Assembly: GCF_019443285.1 (NCBI RefSeq)
Contig: NZ_CP080327.1
Span: 682,001 to 746,000, forward strand
Direction: 5' to 3'
Source: Aquisediminimonas profunda
GTDB taxonomy: Bacteria > Pseudomonadota > Alphaproteobacteria > Sphingomonadales > Sphingomonadaceae
DNA: 64,000 bases
The position numbers and the translations under genes were made by a program. Positions 41,093 to 51,192 of the stretch are shown piece after piece. The notes beneath the pieces are model-generated. The model was given only the letters and a program-made list of their open reading frames with translations, was not told where the DNA came from and ran no database searches. How positions within the stretch are numbered: position 1 is the first letter of the stretch; the number at the start of each line of letters is the position of its first letter.

Positions 41093-43273
41093 ATGTCCTT
41101 GACCATCCGCACCACACTTGACGAGCCGGAAACCGGTCAAGCCTTCATCCCGCACCGTCCGGAACGCCCACCCAAGGCCGATGGCGGCAAGCAATTCAGG
41201 ATTGTGAGCGAGTATCAACCGTCCGGGGACCAGCCAACGGCGATTGCCGAACTTGTCGCCGGCATCAATGCACACGAACATGATCAGGTCCTGCTGGGCG
41301 TGACCGGTTCGGGCAAGACCTTCACCATGGCCAAGGTGATTGAGGCGGTGCAACGGCCAGCCTTGATCCTTGCCCCGAACAAGATCCTCGCGGCGCAGCT
41401 TTATGGCGAATTCAAGAGCTTCTTTCCGGACAATGCGGTCGAATATTTCGTGTCCTATTACGACTATTATCAGCCCGAGGCCTATGTCCCGCGGTCCGAC
41501 ACGTACATCGAGAAGGAAAGCTCCGTAAACGAAGCGATCGACCGGATGCGCCATTCGGCAACGCGCGCCTTGCTGGAGCGCGACGATGTGCTGATCGTGG
41601 CATCGGTGTCGTGCCTCTATGGCATCGGCTCGGTCGAAACCTATTCGGCCATGATCTTCGACCTGAAGAAGGGCCAGAGCGTCGACCAGCGGGAGATCAT
41701 CCGGAAGCTGGTGAGCCTGCAATACAAGCGCAATGATCAGGCCTTCGCCCGCGGCAATTTCCGTGTGCGGGGGGACAATCTGGAACTCTTCCCGTCGCAC
41801 TATGAAGACACGGCGTGGCGCATTTCCTTCTTCGGCGACGACATCGAAGAGATTGTCGAATTCGATCCGCTGACGGGCAAGAAGGTTGCATCGCTCGATT
41901 ATGTCCGCGTCTATGCAAACTCGCACTATGTGACGCCGGGCCCGACCCTCAAGCAGGCCATGGAAGCGATCAAGCTTGAACTGGCGGAACGACTGAAGGA
42001 GCTCGTCTCCGAAGGCAGGCTGCTGGAAGCACAGCGGCTTGAGCAGCGGACCAATTTCGACCTTGAGATGATTGCCGCCACCGGAAGCTGTGCGGGCATT
42101 GAAAACTACTCGCGCTTCCTGACTGGGCGCCTGCCGGGCGAGCCGCCCCCGACGCTTTTTGAATATCTGCCCGACAACGCATTGCTTTTCGTCGATGAAA
42201 GCCATGTGACGATCGGACAGGTCAATGGCATGTCGCGTGGTGACCACAGGCGCAAGCTGACCTTGGCCGAATATGGCTTCCGCCTTCCTTCTGCTATCGA
42301 CAATCGCCCATTGCGCTTCAACGAGTGGCAGGCGATGCGCCCGCAGACGACCTATGTTTCAGCGACGCCCGGCAATTGGGAAATGGAGCAGACCGGCGGC
42401 GTCTTTGTCGAACAGGTAATCCGGCCCACCGGCCTGATCGATCCGCCTGTGACCATCCGACCCGTCGAAGACCAGGTGCAGGATTGCATCAACGAATGCC
42501 GAAAGACAGCCGAAGCGGGCTATCGGACACTCGTCACCACGCTGACCAAGCGGATGGCGGAGGATCTGACCGAGTTCATGCACGAAGCGGGTTTGCGCGT
42601 CCGCTACATGCATTCCGATGTCGAGACGCTCGAGCGCATCGAACTGATCCGTGACCTGCGATTGGGCGTCTATGATGTCCTCGTCGGCATCAACCTGCTG
42701 CGCGAAGGGCTGGACATTCCGGAGTGCGGGCTCGTGTGCATATTGGATGCAGACAAGGAAGGGTTCCTGCGATCCGAAACCTCGTTGATCCAGACGATTG
42801 GCCGCGCGGCGCGCAATGTCGATGGCCGCGTCATCCTCTATGCCGACCGGATGACGGGCAGCATGGAACGCGCCATCGCCGAAACGGATCGTAGGCGGGA
42901 AAAGCAGCTCGCCTACAATACCGCGCACGGCATCACGCCGGAGACAATAAAGCGTGCGATTGGTGATATCATCAAGGACGTTGCCTCGCGCGATCAGGTG
43001 ACGGTGGAGATCGAAGACGGGCCGGTACACATGGTCGGCCATAATCTGCGTGCCTATATCGAGGAACTCGAAAAGAAGATGCGTGCGGCGGCGGCCGATC
43101 TCGAATTCGAGGAAGCGGGCCGCTTGCGCGACGAAATTCGCGCGCTGGAACAGAGCGAACTCGGCATTCCGGTCGACCAGCAAAAACTGCCGATCATGGG
43201 CCGCAGCAATGAAGGCAAGCCCGGCACGCGCAAGACGCGCTTCGGGAAAACGCAACGCAAATTCGGGCGCTAG
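41093..43273 (+). CDS. uvrB: Excinuclease ABC subunit B
   Basis: DNA helicase-like damage-recognition subunit of nucleotide excision repair. The 726-residue protein carries Walker A GVTGSGKT, the beta-hairpin [12 protein letters not shown], the helicase motifs DESH and QTIGRAAR, and a C-terminal UVR domain ([15 protein letters not shown]). Length is slightly above that of E. coli UvrB. The stop forms a CTAG palindrome with the stop of the convergent gene. Confidence 0.97.
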   Translation: MSLTIRTTLDEPETGQAFIPHRPERPPKADGGKQFRIVSEYQPSGDQPTAIAELVAGINAHEHDQVLLGVTGSGKTFTMAKVIEAVQRPALILAPNKILAAQLYGEFKSFFPDNAVEYFVSYYDYYQPEAYVPRSDTYIEKESSVNEAIDRMRHSATRALLERDDVLIVASVSCLYGIGSVETYSAMIFDLKKGQSVDQREIIRKLVSLQYKRNDQAFARGNFRVRGDNLELFPSHYEDTAWRISFFGDDIEEIVEFDPLTGKKVASLDYVRVYANSHYVTPGPTLKQAMEAIKLELAERLKELVSEGRLLEAQRLEQRTNFDLEMIAATGSCAGIENYSRFLTGRLPGEPPPTLFEYLPDNALLFVDESHVTIGQVNGMSRGDHRRKLTLAEYGFRLPSAIDNRPLRFNEWQAMRPQTTYVSATPGNWEMEQTGGVFVEQVIRPTGLIDPPVTIRPVEDQVQDCINECRKTAEAGYRTLVTTLTKRMAEDLTEFMHEAGLRVRYMHSDVETLERIELIRDLRLGVYDVLVGINLLREGLDIPECGLVCILDADKEGFLRSETSLIQTIGRAARNVDGRVILYADRMTGSMERAIAETDRRREKQLAYNTAHGITPETIKRAIGDIIKDVASRDQVTVEIEDGPVHMVGHNLRAYIEELEKKMRAAAADLEFEEAGRLRDEIRALEQSELGIPVDQQKLPIMGRSNEGKPGTRKTRFGKTQRKFGR

Positions 43274-44136
43274 CGCACAGCTCCCTGCAACAACAATCTT
43301 GGCACCAAGACTATGGCCCCGAGGAGCGGCCAGCGGCGCTGCCAGGGCTTTATGGCGATCTGGGTCCCTGCGTGGCGGTTGATTTTCCAGGCGAGGTAAT
43401 CGACACCGCCTGCAAAGGTGAAGCTTGCCTTGGCCAGCCGGACAACGGACATCAGCTTGCCGCGCCTCTGCAAGCTTCGCCAGCGGCGCTCAGCCGCTGG
43501 ACGATCCAGCATCGTTTCGGGGATCGCTTCTCCAAAGCGTCGATAGCGCTCGGGGTCGGCGTCAACAATCGAACCAGACCGGTCTTCGCGTTCGGCGCGC
43601 AATTCAGCGCGATAGGTCTGGGCAAAACCTGCGCGCCAGATATCGAGCGGATCGCATGAACCAGCAATCGGTCGCGCAAACCGAAACAAGGTCGGTGCCG
43701 CATCGGCGACGGCTGCAACCACAGTGTCTCGAGCAGCATCGTCGGCCGCCCAGACCAACCGGCTTGGCTGTGCAAAGCGCGCCCAGACGGAGACGGTCGT
43801 CGCGGCAGGGCCATTGAGGATGGCAAAATCCCGTTCGCTGAGCACCGCATATTTTGCAGCAAGCCCTGCATGCGCAAACGGGAAGACGTTGGGCGGTATC
43901 AGGCGGTTCGCTGTGGCCAGCCAGCTGCCCGGCCAGGCTTCCTCATAGTCGGAGACAATGAGGTAGAAATCGAGCATGAGCCCGTCCAGTTCCTGCTGCC
44001 GCAGGCAGGATCCGTAGAAGAGCACGGCCCGGGCCGCGTGCCCAAAGTCCGCAGCAATTGCTGCAGCCATTGCCGAGACGCGCGGATTGACGGGCTCCGC
44101 CAGCTCGGCAGAAACAAGCGCGCGAAGGTCGCTCAC
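43270..44136 (-). CDS. Nucleotidyltransferase resembling Tam41/Mmp37 CDP-DAG synthase
   Basis: A 288-residue protein with a pol-beta-like GS motif ([10 protein letters not shown]), an acidic LDFYLIV strand, N in [18 protein letters not shown] and ARFAQPS. In order, these fit the mitochondrial CDP-diacylglycerol synthase Tam41 (YGS..., ID, N, NPF, KYGVxS, GRxxKP). It is preceded by a diacylglycerol kinase with ATGA overlap, so PA made by the kinase could be its substrate. No signal peptide or strong membrane helix is seen apart from a hydrophobic C-terminus. The match is by eye; function as phosphatidate cytidylyltransferase is inferred. Confidence 0.55.
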   Translation of the reverse strand: MSDLRALVSAELAEPVNPRVSAMAAAIAADFGHAARAVLFYGSCLRQQELDGLMLDFYLIVSDYEEAWPGSWLATANRLIPPNVFPFAHAGLAAKYAVLSERDFAILNGPAATTVSVWARFAQPSRLVWAADDAARDTVVAAVADAAPTLFRFARPIAGSCDPLDIWRAGFAQTYRAELRAEREDRSGSIVDADPERYRRFGEAIPETMLDRPAAERRWRSLQRRGKLMSVVRLAKASFTFAGGVDYLAWKINRHAGTQIAIKPWQRRWPLLGAIVLVPRLLLQGAVR

Positions 44137-45101
44137 GCTGCGAGGCGGAGGAACGATACGGGCGGCGTCGATCGCAGGACGATCGGCCTGCCTTTCAGCG
44201 CATGAAATTCCTCACCGTCAAGAATGACGCTCGATCGTTCGCTTTCGATGCGGATGACATCGCCCTGCTCCACATGCACGCCAACGACAGGCCGGTCTCC
44301 CAGCTGGCCCCGAATGCTTGCAATGAGCGCCTTGAGCAAGGCTAGCGGAGACTGGTCAACGGCCATCAGCTTCAGGCCGGAAGCGCGGCCGCCAGATTTG
44401 CCACCGAGTAACATCTTTTCGAGCGTCGTAACGATCAAAAAGGCAAAACGCTGCGAAGATTGACCCTCGCGGATCAGGGAAACACGAACGGGCTGGGGTG
44501 CGGGTGGCAGATACTTGCCACGAACGCCGAATATTGCAGAAAACAGAACCAATATGCCTGCAAGAACGTGACTCACGCCGTTGGGCAAGCCGAGCGGATA
44601 GATCTTGTTGCGGCAGAAAAGGATGGTATCGGCGAGGCCGGCACCTCCAAGGAACATGCCGAGCACCGGCCGATTGATGGCGGTCTCACCTTCAGTCAAT
44701 GCAATCAGCTCGCGCTCCACAACATGCGGGCGAAGATCACTCTTGGCAAGCATGGCAATCCGCTCAAGCGCAACAAGCGGATCGCCAGATGAACCAAGAT
44801 CAAGTGCAATCAGATTGGTCTTGCCATTGGGCAGCACGGCAACAGGCGGAACTTCCCGCCCGAACTGGCCGCCATTATACAGCTCTGTCAGCGTTGCCTG
44901 CACGGTGCCATCGCCACCATTGATGACGAGCACCTTCGGTCTGACCCGCGCAATTGATTCGAGCGCATCGGCAATCTGGCTGACATGTTCCACTTCATAG
45001 TGAAACATGTCGGGACGCCCCGCGCAAAAGGCGCGAATCCTGGGAAGCATGTCACGGTTGCCGGTCGAGCGGGGGTTCGACAGGAGCGCGACAGCAACCA
45101 T
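44133..45101 (-). CDS. Diacylglycerol kinase-family lipid kinase
   Basis: A 322-residue protein with the DAGK catalytic domain: LSNPRSTGN, the nucleotide motif VINGGDGTVQATL, VAVLPNGKTNLIA, LGMFLGGAGLAD, and the C-terminal beta-sandwich ending FLRLAA. It should phosphorylate diacylglycerol (or a sphingoid base) at the inner membrane. Its start is one base after the DUF2141 stop, and its stop overlaps the Tam41-like gene (ATGA), giving a tight three-gene unit. The lipid specificity is open; sphingosine-kinase-like activity is possible in a sphingolipid-containing organism. Confidence 0.85.
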   Translation of the reverse strand: MVAVALLSNPRSTGNRDMLPRIRAFCAGRPDMFHYEVEHVSQIADALESIARVRPKVLVINGGDGTVQATLTELYNGGQFGREVPPVAVLPNGKTNLIALDLGSSGDPLVALERIAMLAKSDLRPHVVERELIALTEGETAINRPVLGMFLGGAGLADTILFCRNKIYPLGLPNGVSHVLAGILVLFSAIFGVRGKYLPPAPQPVRVSLIREGQSSQRFAFLIVTTLEKMLLGGKSGGRASGLKLMAVDQSPLALLKALIASIRGQLGDRPVVGVHVEQGDVIRIESERSSVILDGEEFHALKGRPIVLRSTPPVSFLRLAA

Positions 45102-45102
45102 T

Positions 45103-45636
45103 TCAGCGGCCCGACGTCATCTGCACAGGCTTGATTGAACCGCCCGAGAGATATTTGAGGACGACCGTGATCGTCGTTACACCTTCATTCACGCGGACAG
45201 AAACCTTGTCAGCGGCAGGCTTGCGTTTGAAGAGCACATCAAAAAGCGAAACTTGCGGATTGCCCGAAGCCCCCGCCCCATCTCCCCTGTCGGTTTTGCC
45301 CGCGCCATCGACATCATGCCGAATATCGACGGCATAGGTGCCGGGCCCAGGAACGGGCATGCAGATGGAGACAGGCCCGGCGGAAGGGACATCCGTGAGC
45401 GTGCGTTTCAGAACATATTTCTTGTCAAACCAAGTCGCGGGATTGCCCCCAAACGTGCGCGCACGCACAGTCCCCGCGCGGTTCTTGAATCCAACGACAT
45501 TGACAAGAATCGCCGGCCCATCGCCGCGCGCACACGTTGCCGCATCCGGACCCAAAATCGTCGCTGCAGCGGGCGTCGCGAATGCCGGGGCAAACACGAG
45601 CGAAAGGCCAACCATGCAGCTGCGAAATTTCAACAT
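45103..45636 (-). CDS. Exported DUF2141 protein (second copy)
   Basis: A 177-residue protein with a signal peptide (about 1-26) and the DUF2141 domain: AILVNVVGFKNRAGTVRARTFG, PVSICMPVPGPGTYAVDIRHD, and SGNPQVSLFDVLFKRKP. Paralogue of the protein at 18020-18541. The ATG at 45636 has GAGGAG ten bases upstream. It heads the DAG kinase/Tam41-like operon and is divergent from lptF (120 bases between). Confidence 0.85.
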   Translation of the reverse strand: MLKFRSCMVGLSLVFAPAFATPAAATILGPDAATCARGDGPAILVNVVGFKNRAGTVRARTFGGNPATWFDKKYVLKRTLTDVPSAGPVSICMPVPGPGTYAVDIRHDVDGAGKTDRGDGAGASGNPQVSLFDVLFKRKPAADKVSVRVNEGVTTITVVLKYLSGGSIKPVQMTSGR

Positions 45637-45756
45637 GACCAACAGACTCCTCAAGGCTATATCCGGCATTACGCCACCGAAAATCCCTGTGTGATTTGTG
45701 CAATAGGGACTCTTTGCGGCGAAATGATGGTCACTGGATAAACAGACACTCAAACA

Positions 45757-46959
45757 ATGCTTTCTGCCGCCGATCGCTATATCGCTCGCTTGATCGCGGC
45801 ACCGCTCTTCGCCTGTCTGGTCATTGCGGCCCTGCTGCTGGTGCTCGACAAGATGCGGCGGCTGTTCGATTTTGTGGTGTCCGAGGGTGGGCCGGTGAGC
45901 GTTGTCTGGCGGATGCTGGCGAATCTTTTGCCGGAATATCTTTCGCTTGGTATCCCGATCGGCCTTTTGCTTGGCATCCTGCTGGCGTTTCGGCGCATTG
46001 CGCTGTCATCAGAACTCGATGCCTTTCGCGCGATTGGCCAGAGTTATGGTCGGCTCCTGCGCACGCCCTATCTCTATGCGATTGCTCTTGCGCTCGTGAA
46101 TCTGGCCATTGTCGGTTACGTGCAGCCCTATGCCCGCTATGCCTATGAAGGGCTTCGGTTCGAACTCCGCTCCGGAGCGCTCGGCGCATCGATCAAGGTT
46201 GGTGAATTCACGCATCTGGGCAAGCGCATGACCATGCGGATCGAAAAGAGCAGCAACAATGGTCGAGACCTCTCCGGGATCTTCGTGATGGGTGAAGGCA
46301 AGGACGGGAAGACCCTTGCCGTAACGGCCGAAAAAGGGACGTTTCTTGCAACGGATGATCCCGACACCATCATCCTGCGACTGGCGAACGGCGTCCTGGT
46401 TCATGATGCCCCGGGCTTCAAGACGCCCCGCATTCTGAGCTTCACCGGACACGACCTGCCCATCGACCTGCCGAAGATCGAAGCGTTTCGCAATCGCGGC
46501 GGAAAGGATCGGGAGTTGACGATCCCTGAACTCGCGCGGGTCGGCAATGATCCCAGGGTTTCAAAGATGATTCGCGATGAAACGCGCGCCAATTTTCATT
46601 TCCGGCTGGTCGAAGTCGCCATGATGTTGCTCCTGCCATTGCTGGCGGTGGCGCTGGCTGTCCCGCCCAAGCGGTCTTCATCGTCACTTGGTGTGTTCCT
46701 GTCGATCGTGATGGTCGTCGCCTATCACAAGGTCAACGAATATGCCGAAAGCATGGGGTCGCTCGGTCTGATCGATCCATTCTATGCGCTCTGGCTCCCC
46801 TTCCTTGGCTTTGCGGCCTTGATTTGCTGGATGTATTATACTGTTGCCTATGTGCCGGGCGGGCAGCCAATTGGCGCGCTTGAGCGGTCCTTCGCCAAAT
46901 TGGGCGCCGGTTTCCGGCGCTTGGTGGCAAAATTCATTCCAAGTCTTGCGGGTAGCTGA
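45757..46959 (+). CDS. lptF: LPS export ABC transporter permease LptF
   Basis: A 400-residue inner-membrane permease of the LptBFG complex that extracts LPS (or, in sphingomonads, glycosphingolipid) toward the Lpt bridge. Topology is typical: three helices N-terminal (about 12-115), a beta-jellyroll periplasmic domain (about 130-270) with HLGKRMTMRIEKS, and three C-terminal helices (about 275-365). The following lptG starts two bases after the stop. Confidence 0.9.
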   Translation: MLSAADRYIARLIAAPLFACLVIAALLLVLDKMRRLFDFVVSEGGPVSVVWRMLANLLPEYLSLGIPIGLLLGILLAFRRIALSSELDAFRAIGQSYGRLLRTPYLYAIALALVNLAIVGYVQPYARYAYEGLRFELRSGALGASIKVGEFTHLGKRMTMRIEKSSNNGRDLSGIFVMGEGKDGKTLAVTAEKGTFLATDDPDTIILRLANGVLVHDAPGFKTPRILSFTGHDLPIDLPKIEAFRNRGGKDRELTIPELARVGNDPRVSKMIRDETRANFHFRLVEVAMMLLLPLLAVALAVPPKRSSSSLGVFLSIVMVVAYHKVNEYAESMGSLGLIDPFYALWLPFLGFAALICWMYYTVAYVPGGQPIGALERSFAKLGAGFRRLVAKFIPSLAGS

Positions 46960-46961
46960 TC

Positions 46962-48056
46962 GTGTCGAACTCCTTTTTCCCGTCGAGCACGATCAGCTGG
47001 TATATGGCGCGCATGTTCCTGCTGCGCAGTCTGGCCGTGCTGCTGGCATTGGCGCTTGTGCTGCAGACGCTTGATCTCTTGGGCGAATCCGGAAGCGTGC
47101 TGGCCTACAAGGGTAATGGCAGCGCCCAACTTTGGACCTACCTGTCCTTGCGCCTGCCTGAAATCATAGCCTTCCTGTTGCCCTTCTCGATACTCCTGGG
47201 CACCATCATCACGCTCGCGACACTCAACCAGAACAGTGAAGTGATCTCGATGAAAGCGGCGGGACTCTCGGCACATCAGGTGCTGGCGCCACTGATCGTC
47301 GCGGCCTTTGGCGTCGCGCTTGCATCCTTTGCGTTCAACGACCGCATCGTATCGCGCGCCACTGCAACGCTCGACCGCTGGCAGCATGCTGATTATGGAC
47401 CCATCCCGGCGGAACGGAATGGTGCAGACAATGTCTGGGTGCGCGACGGAGATCATCTGATCCACGCCGAAAGCGTCACTGGCCGCGGGACTGCAACCCG
47501 CCTTTCCAACGTGACGATCTACAATCGGTCCGGAGGTTCTCTGCTGGCCATTGTGCGGGCGCCGCGCGCCATTCCCCAAGGCGGCGGCTGGACCCTGATT
47601 GGGGCGAGCCGATTCGATGTGGCCAGTGGAACGCGAACCGATATGGGAAATGTGCAAGTCGGCGCTGGCGTCCGACCGGAACAGTTTACACTTTCAAATG
47701 TCAGTGCGGATGGATTGTCATTCCGGCGCCTGTGGAGAGCCATTGGCGAATTGCACGAAGCCGGCCGACCAACGGCAGCCTTGCAGGCCGGCCTCTGGCA
47801 CAAGCTGGCCGGGCCACTTTCGACCATTTTGATGCCATTGCTGGGCGCCGTTGCAGCCTTTGGCCTCGCGCGGTCTGGCCGGCTTTTTATTCGAGCCGTC
47901 ATTGGCATGGCATTGGGGTTTGCGTATTTTGTCGCAGACAATTTCGGTCTCGCGATGGGCAATCTGGGTGCCTATCCGCCACTCCTCGCAGCCTGGGGGC
48001 CTTTTTTCCTGTTTCTGCTCATTGGCGAAGCGGTCCTGATCCAGACCGAGGAATAG
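46962..48056 (+). CDS. lptG: LPS export ABC transporter permease LptG
   Basis: A 364-residue partner of LptF with the same layout (TM1-3, jellyroll domain with LIHAESVTGRGTATRLSNVT, TM4-6). The start is GTG two bases after the lptF stop, so the pair is translationally linked. No lptB gene is in the window. The stop faces a convergent desaturase gene three bases away. Confidence 0.9.
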   Translation: MSNSFFPSSTISWYMARMFLLRSLAVLLALALVLQTLDLLGESGSVLAYKGNGSAQLWTYLSLRLPEIIAFLLPFSILLGTIITLATLNQNSEVISMKAAGLSAHQVLAPLIVAAFGVALASFAFNDRIVSRATATLDRWQHADYGPIPAERNGADNVWVRDGDHLIHAESVTGRGTATRLSNVTIYNRSGGSLLAIVRAPRAIPQGGGWTLIGASRFDVASGTRTDMGNVQVGAGVRPEQFTLSNVSADGLSFRRLWRAIGELHEAGRPTAALQAGLWHKLAGPLSTILMPLLGAVAAFGLARSGRLFIRAVIGMALGFAYFVADNFGLAMGNLGAYPPLLAAWGPFFLFLLIGEAVLIQTEE

Positions 48057-48058
48057 CG

Positions 48059-49150
48059 CTAGGCGCCTTTCGCCGTATTGCCCATCAGCCGGATGACCAG
48101 TCCGGGAAGTCCGTCATAACTTGCGCGGTGATAGGTGGATTCGGGAACGAGTGCGGCGCTCAATCGCCGGTGCGCTTCACCCAGTGCATGATAGGGCAGG
48201 CCGGGCAGGAGGTGGTGGAGCGCATGATAGCGAAGCCCGACTGGCGCCCATAGCGCTGGAAGAACACCGGGGGGCGGCACGTTGACGCTGTCGAGGAACT
48301 GGGCCGTGACACTCATGACGTCACCGTCATTCTCCCAAAGGTGGGCGACGAGCGTACGGATCTGGTTCAACACAACAACGCCGGACAGCACGCCCAGAAA
48401 CATCAGGAAATCACGAAGGGGAATGAATCCCCCAGCGACTGCGGAAAGCAATGCAATTGCCCAGAGGCTGCAAGCCGTCTCCAGGAACAGCCAGTCCCGC
48501 CGCGCATCGCCTTCTGGGGGACGGCGGCGGAAGACGGGATTGATGATCAGCCCGGAAAATCGTTCCACGACTAGAGTGCGCAATGGCGGAATAACCGCCG
48601 AAAGCGGGGTCAGAACGGCAAATCGGACAAGCAGGGCAATCGGCCCAAGCGCGGCGACAAGGACAAAAAGCGGAACCGTCCAGGGCTTCATCAGAGCAAG
48701 CGGCAGATATTCCGGATCTTCAACTGTTCCATAGCGCGTCCGGGCATGATGAAGATTGTGGATTCCCTCATACAAGAACGACGGAACCAGAAGCGGGACG
48801 CCGATGAGGAGATTCCAGGCGAGCCGAAAGCCAGGCACAGCCGAATGCTTGATATGGGTCAGTTCATGAATGAACAGACCGGCTCGATAGAGCCCGATGA
48901 TGGAGACAATTGCCCAGCCGACAACCGCAAATGGCTGCGCGGCGCCCAAGGCCATGAAAAGCCCCGCATAGCCCAGAATCGTGAAGCCGAGGAAATCTGC
49001 CCAATAGATCCAAGGGTTCGGCGCATTCAGATCACGCGTAAGTTCGGCCGCGGCGCGAATCATGGCCATGTCGTCCGCAACACGCGACTTTGCTGATGCA
49101 GCTTCGCGAAGCGGCGAAAGGCTGTCAGGGGTTAGAGCAGCTGATTTCAT
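48059..49150 (-). CDS. Membrane fatty-acid desaturase
   Basis: A 363-residue di-iron desaturase with histidine clusters HELTH, HNLHH and HALHH, and about four membrane helices. It is unrelated in detail to the 38-kb desaturase (different spacing and length). Likely inserts a double bond or hydroxyl into an acyl chain of a lipid. It is divergent from the GNAT-like gene (about 130 bases between). Confidence 0.85.
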   Translation of the reverse strand: MKSAALTPDSLSPLREAASAKSRVADDMAMIRAAAELTRDLNAPNPWIYWADFLGFTILGYAGLFMALGAAQPFAVVGWAIVSIIGLYRAGLFIHELTHIKHSAVPGFRLAWNLLIGVPLLVPSFLYEGIHNLHHARTRYGTVEDPEYLPLALMKPWTVPLFVLVAALGPIALLVRFAVLTPLSAVIPPLRTLVVERFSGLIINPVFRRRPPEGDARRDWLFLETACSLWAIALLSAVAGGFIPLRDFLMFLGVLSGVVVLNQIRTLVAHLWENDGDVMSVTAQFLDSVNVPPPGVLPALWAPVGLRYHALHHLLPGLPYHALGEAHRRLSAALVPESTYHRASYDGLPGLVIRLMGNTAKGA

Positions 49151-49282
49151 GGACCGGCTAACACCAGAATAGTGTGGCAGGATGATGGCGCGCCTCCCTG
49201 TTTGCTATGGGATGACTTTCGCGCACGGCAGGGATTCCAGCAACAGGGCGAATGCACTATGCCCGAGTCAAAGGAGACAGTT

Positions 49283-50440
49283 TTGACGCAAGCATCACTT
49301 ATGGTTCGCCCGGTCGCATCCAAAGCTGACCGGAACGCGTTTGTCGATCTGCCTTATCGTCTTTACGCCAGCGATCCGAACTGGGTCCCGCCGCTGAAGG
49401 ACGAAGTCCATGGCCTCATCACGCCGGGCAAGAATCCCTGGTTTGAACATGGCGAAGCGCAGCTCTATCTTGCCGAACGCGATGGGCAGCTTGTCGGCCG
49501 CATTTCCGCGCATATCGACCATTTTGCGCTTGGCCAGCCCGCCGAAAAGGGGATGGGTCCGGGCACAGGCAATTGGGGGCTGCTTGAAGCAGAGGACCAG
49601 GCAACTGCCGAGGCCTTGATTGCTCAGGCAGAGGCGTGGCTGCGCGGCAAGGGGATGCACCGGGTCCTCGCTCCCTTGAGCATATCGGTCTGGGATGAGC
49701 CAGGCCTGCTGGTATCGGGATTTGATCATCCGCCGACGGTCATGATGGGACATAATGCTGCGACCTATCAGGGCTGGGTCGAAGGGCAGGGGTACAGCTT
49801 CGCCAAAGCCCTCAAGACCTGGGAACTCGATATCAGCAATCCCTTTCCCGAACTGGTCAACCGGATCGTCGCCGCGGGCGAGAAAAATGCCCGCATCCGC
49901 ATCCGTCAGGTCGAAAAATCGCGCTTCAATGAAGAGGCCAAGCTCATTCTTGGCATATTGAACGACGCCTGGTCGGACAATTGGGGATTCGTCCCGCTGT
50001 CCGACAGCGAGATTGCCTATGTCGGCAAGAAGCTGAAGCCGATTGTCTATGAAGATCTGATCATGGTTGCCGAATATGACGGGGAGCCCGTTGCCTTCAT
50101 GATTGTCCTCCCCGACATCAATGAGAAGCTCAAGCAGTTCGGCGGCAAGCTCCTGCCATTCAATTGGGCAAAACTGCTGTGGTGGTTGCGAAGGCCGCAG
50201 GTCCGTACGATGCGCGTGCCGCTCATGGGAGTGGTAAAACGGCTCCAGTCTTCGCGCATGGCGAGCCAGCTGGCCTTCATGATGATCGAGTTCATCCGTC
50301 GCAATGCCGTAAACAATTACGGGGCCTCGCGGGGCGAGATTGGTTGGATCCTTGAGGACAATCAGGGCATGAATGCGATTGCCGACGCCATAAACTCGCA
50401 CGTCAACAAGGACTATTGGCTCTACGAAAAGGCATTGTGA
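49283..50440 (+). CDS. GNAT-like protein, possibly N-acetyltransferase (YghO-type)
   Basis: A 385-residue protein of the GNAT superfamily in sphingomonads, with LVGRISAHIDHFA and a C-terminal GASRGEIGWILEDNQGMNAIADAI that resembles an acyl-CoA-binding turn. I place the start at a TTG (49283) because AAGGAG is six bases before it and the resulting N-terminus fits the family; the ATG at 49259 is the alternative. Its stop and the following start overlap as TGATG. Substrate unknown. Confidence 0.7.
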   Translation: MTQASLMVRPVASKADRNAFVDLPYRLYASDPNWVPPLKDEVHGLITPGKNPWFEHGEAQLYLAERDGQLVGRISAHIDHFALGQPAEKGMGPGTGNWGLLEAEDQATAEALIAQAEAWLRGKGMHRVLAPLSISVWDEPGLLVSGFDHPPTVMMGHNAATYQGWVEGQGYSFAKALKTWELDISNPFPELVNRIVAAGEKNARIRIRQVEKSRFNEEAKLILGILNDAWSDNWGFVPLSDSEIAYVGKKLKPIVYEDLIMVAEYDGEPVAFMIVLPDINEKLKQFGGKLLPFNWAKLLWWLRRPQVRTMRVPLMGVVKRLQSSRMASQLAFMMIEFIRRNAVNNYGASRGEIGWILEDNQGMNAIADAINSHVNKDYWLYEKAL

Positions 50441-51192
50441 TGTCTGACCAATCAAAGCGTATCGCGCACTTCCGCGCTCTTCATGAACAAGGCTGCTTCA
50501 TCCTGCCCAATCCGTGGGATGCGGGCAGCGCAAAGCGGCTTCAGGCCCTCGGCTTCAAGGCCTTGGCCTCTTCGAGTTCTGCCGCAGCATGGACGCTGGG
50601 TCTCAAGGATCACCAGATCACGATTGAACAGATCCTCGATCATCTGCACCGCCTGTGCACGGCAACCGATCTGCCGGTCAATGCAGACTTCGAAAGCGGT
50701 TTTGCCGAAACGCCGGAGGGCGTGGCCGTCAATGTGCAGCGCGCGTTGGGGACCGGAATTGCTGGTCTATCTATTGAGGATCAGGCGGGCCCAGGACATC
50801 TCTATCCCCTCGACATGGCTGTTGCACGTATTCGGGCGGCACGTGCAGAGATTGATGCAAGCGGAACTGGCGCACTTCTGGTTGCGCGTACCGAAGCCTA
50901 TCTCAATGAGATCAAGGATGTGGCATTTGCAATCGAGCGTCTGACGGCCTTTGCGGAAGCAGGTGCGGACTGCCTTTTCGCGCCGGGAATGACAGATGCC
51001 GCCGAAATCGCCGAGACCGTCAAGGCGGTCGCGCCGAAGCCAGTCAACGTCCTGATCATGAACTCGGACATGCGCGTTGCCGATCTTGCTGCCTTGGGCG
51101 TGCGACGGGTCAGTGTTGGCGGCGCACTGGCTGCCGCTGCCTGGCGCGGTTTCGACGCCGCCGCCGCTGCCCTTGCGGAACAGTTGGTCTAA
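50440..51192 (+). CDS. Isocitrate lyase / PEP-mutase superfamily protein
   Basis: A 250-residue TIM-barrel with LPNPWDAGSAKRL, a DFESGF segment corresponding to the metal-binding D-x-D/E area, GLSIEDQ, and VARTEAYL. It matches the oxaloacetate-decarboxylase/carboxyPEP-mutase-like branch often called isocitrate lyase/phosphoenolpyruvate mutase family. It likely acts on an oxo-acid with C-C or C-P bond chemistry. Coupled to the GNAT gene by a TGATG overlap. The exact substrate is unknown. Confidence 0.8.
   Translation: MSDQSKRIAHFRALHEQGCFILPNPWDAGSAKRLQALGFKALASSSSAAAWTLGLKDHQITIEQILDHLHRLCTATDLPVNADFESGFAETPEGVAVNVQRALGTGIAGLSIEDQAGPGHLYPLDMAVARIRAARAEIDASGTGALLVARTEAYLNEIKDVAFAIERLTAFAEAGADCLFAPGMTDAAEIAETVKAVAPKPVNVLIMNSDMRVADLAALGVRRVSVGGALAAAAWRGFDAAAAALAEQLV

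Noticed and set aside
39708-41102. 464-codon plus-strand frame opposite the flavin monooxygenase
   Set aside because: Composition is that of a complementary shadow, and the monooxygenase has a strong ribosome site and family motifs.
40940-42247. 435-codon minus-strand frame opposite uvrB
   Set aside because: uvrB is unmistakable; the antisense product has no recognisable domain.
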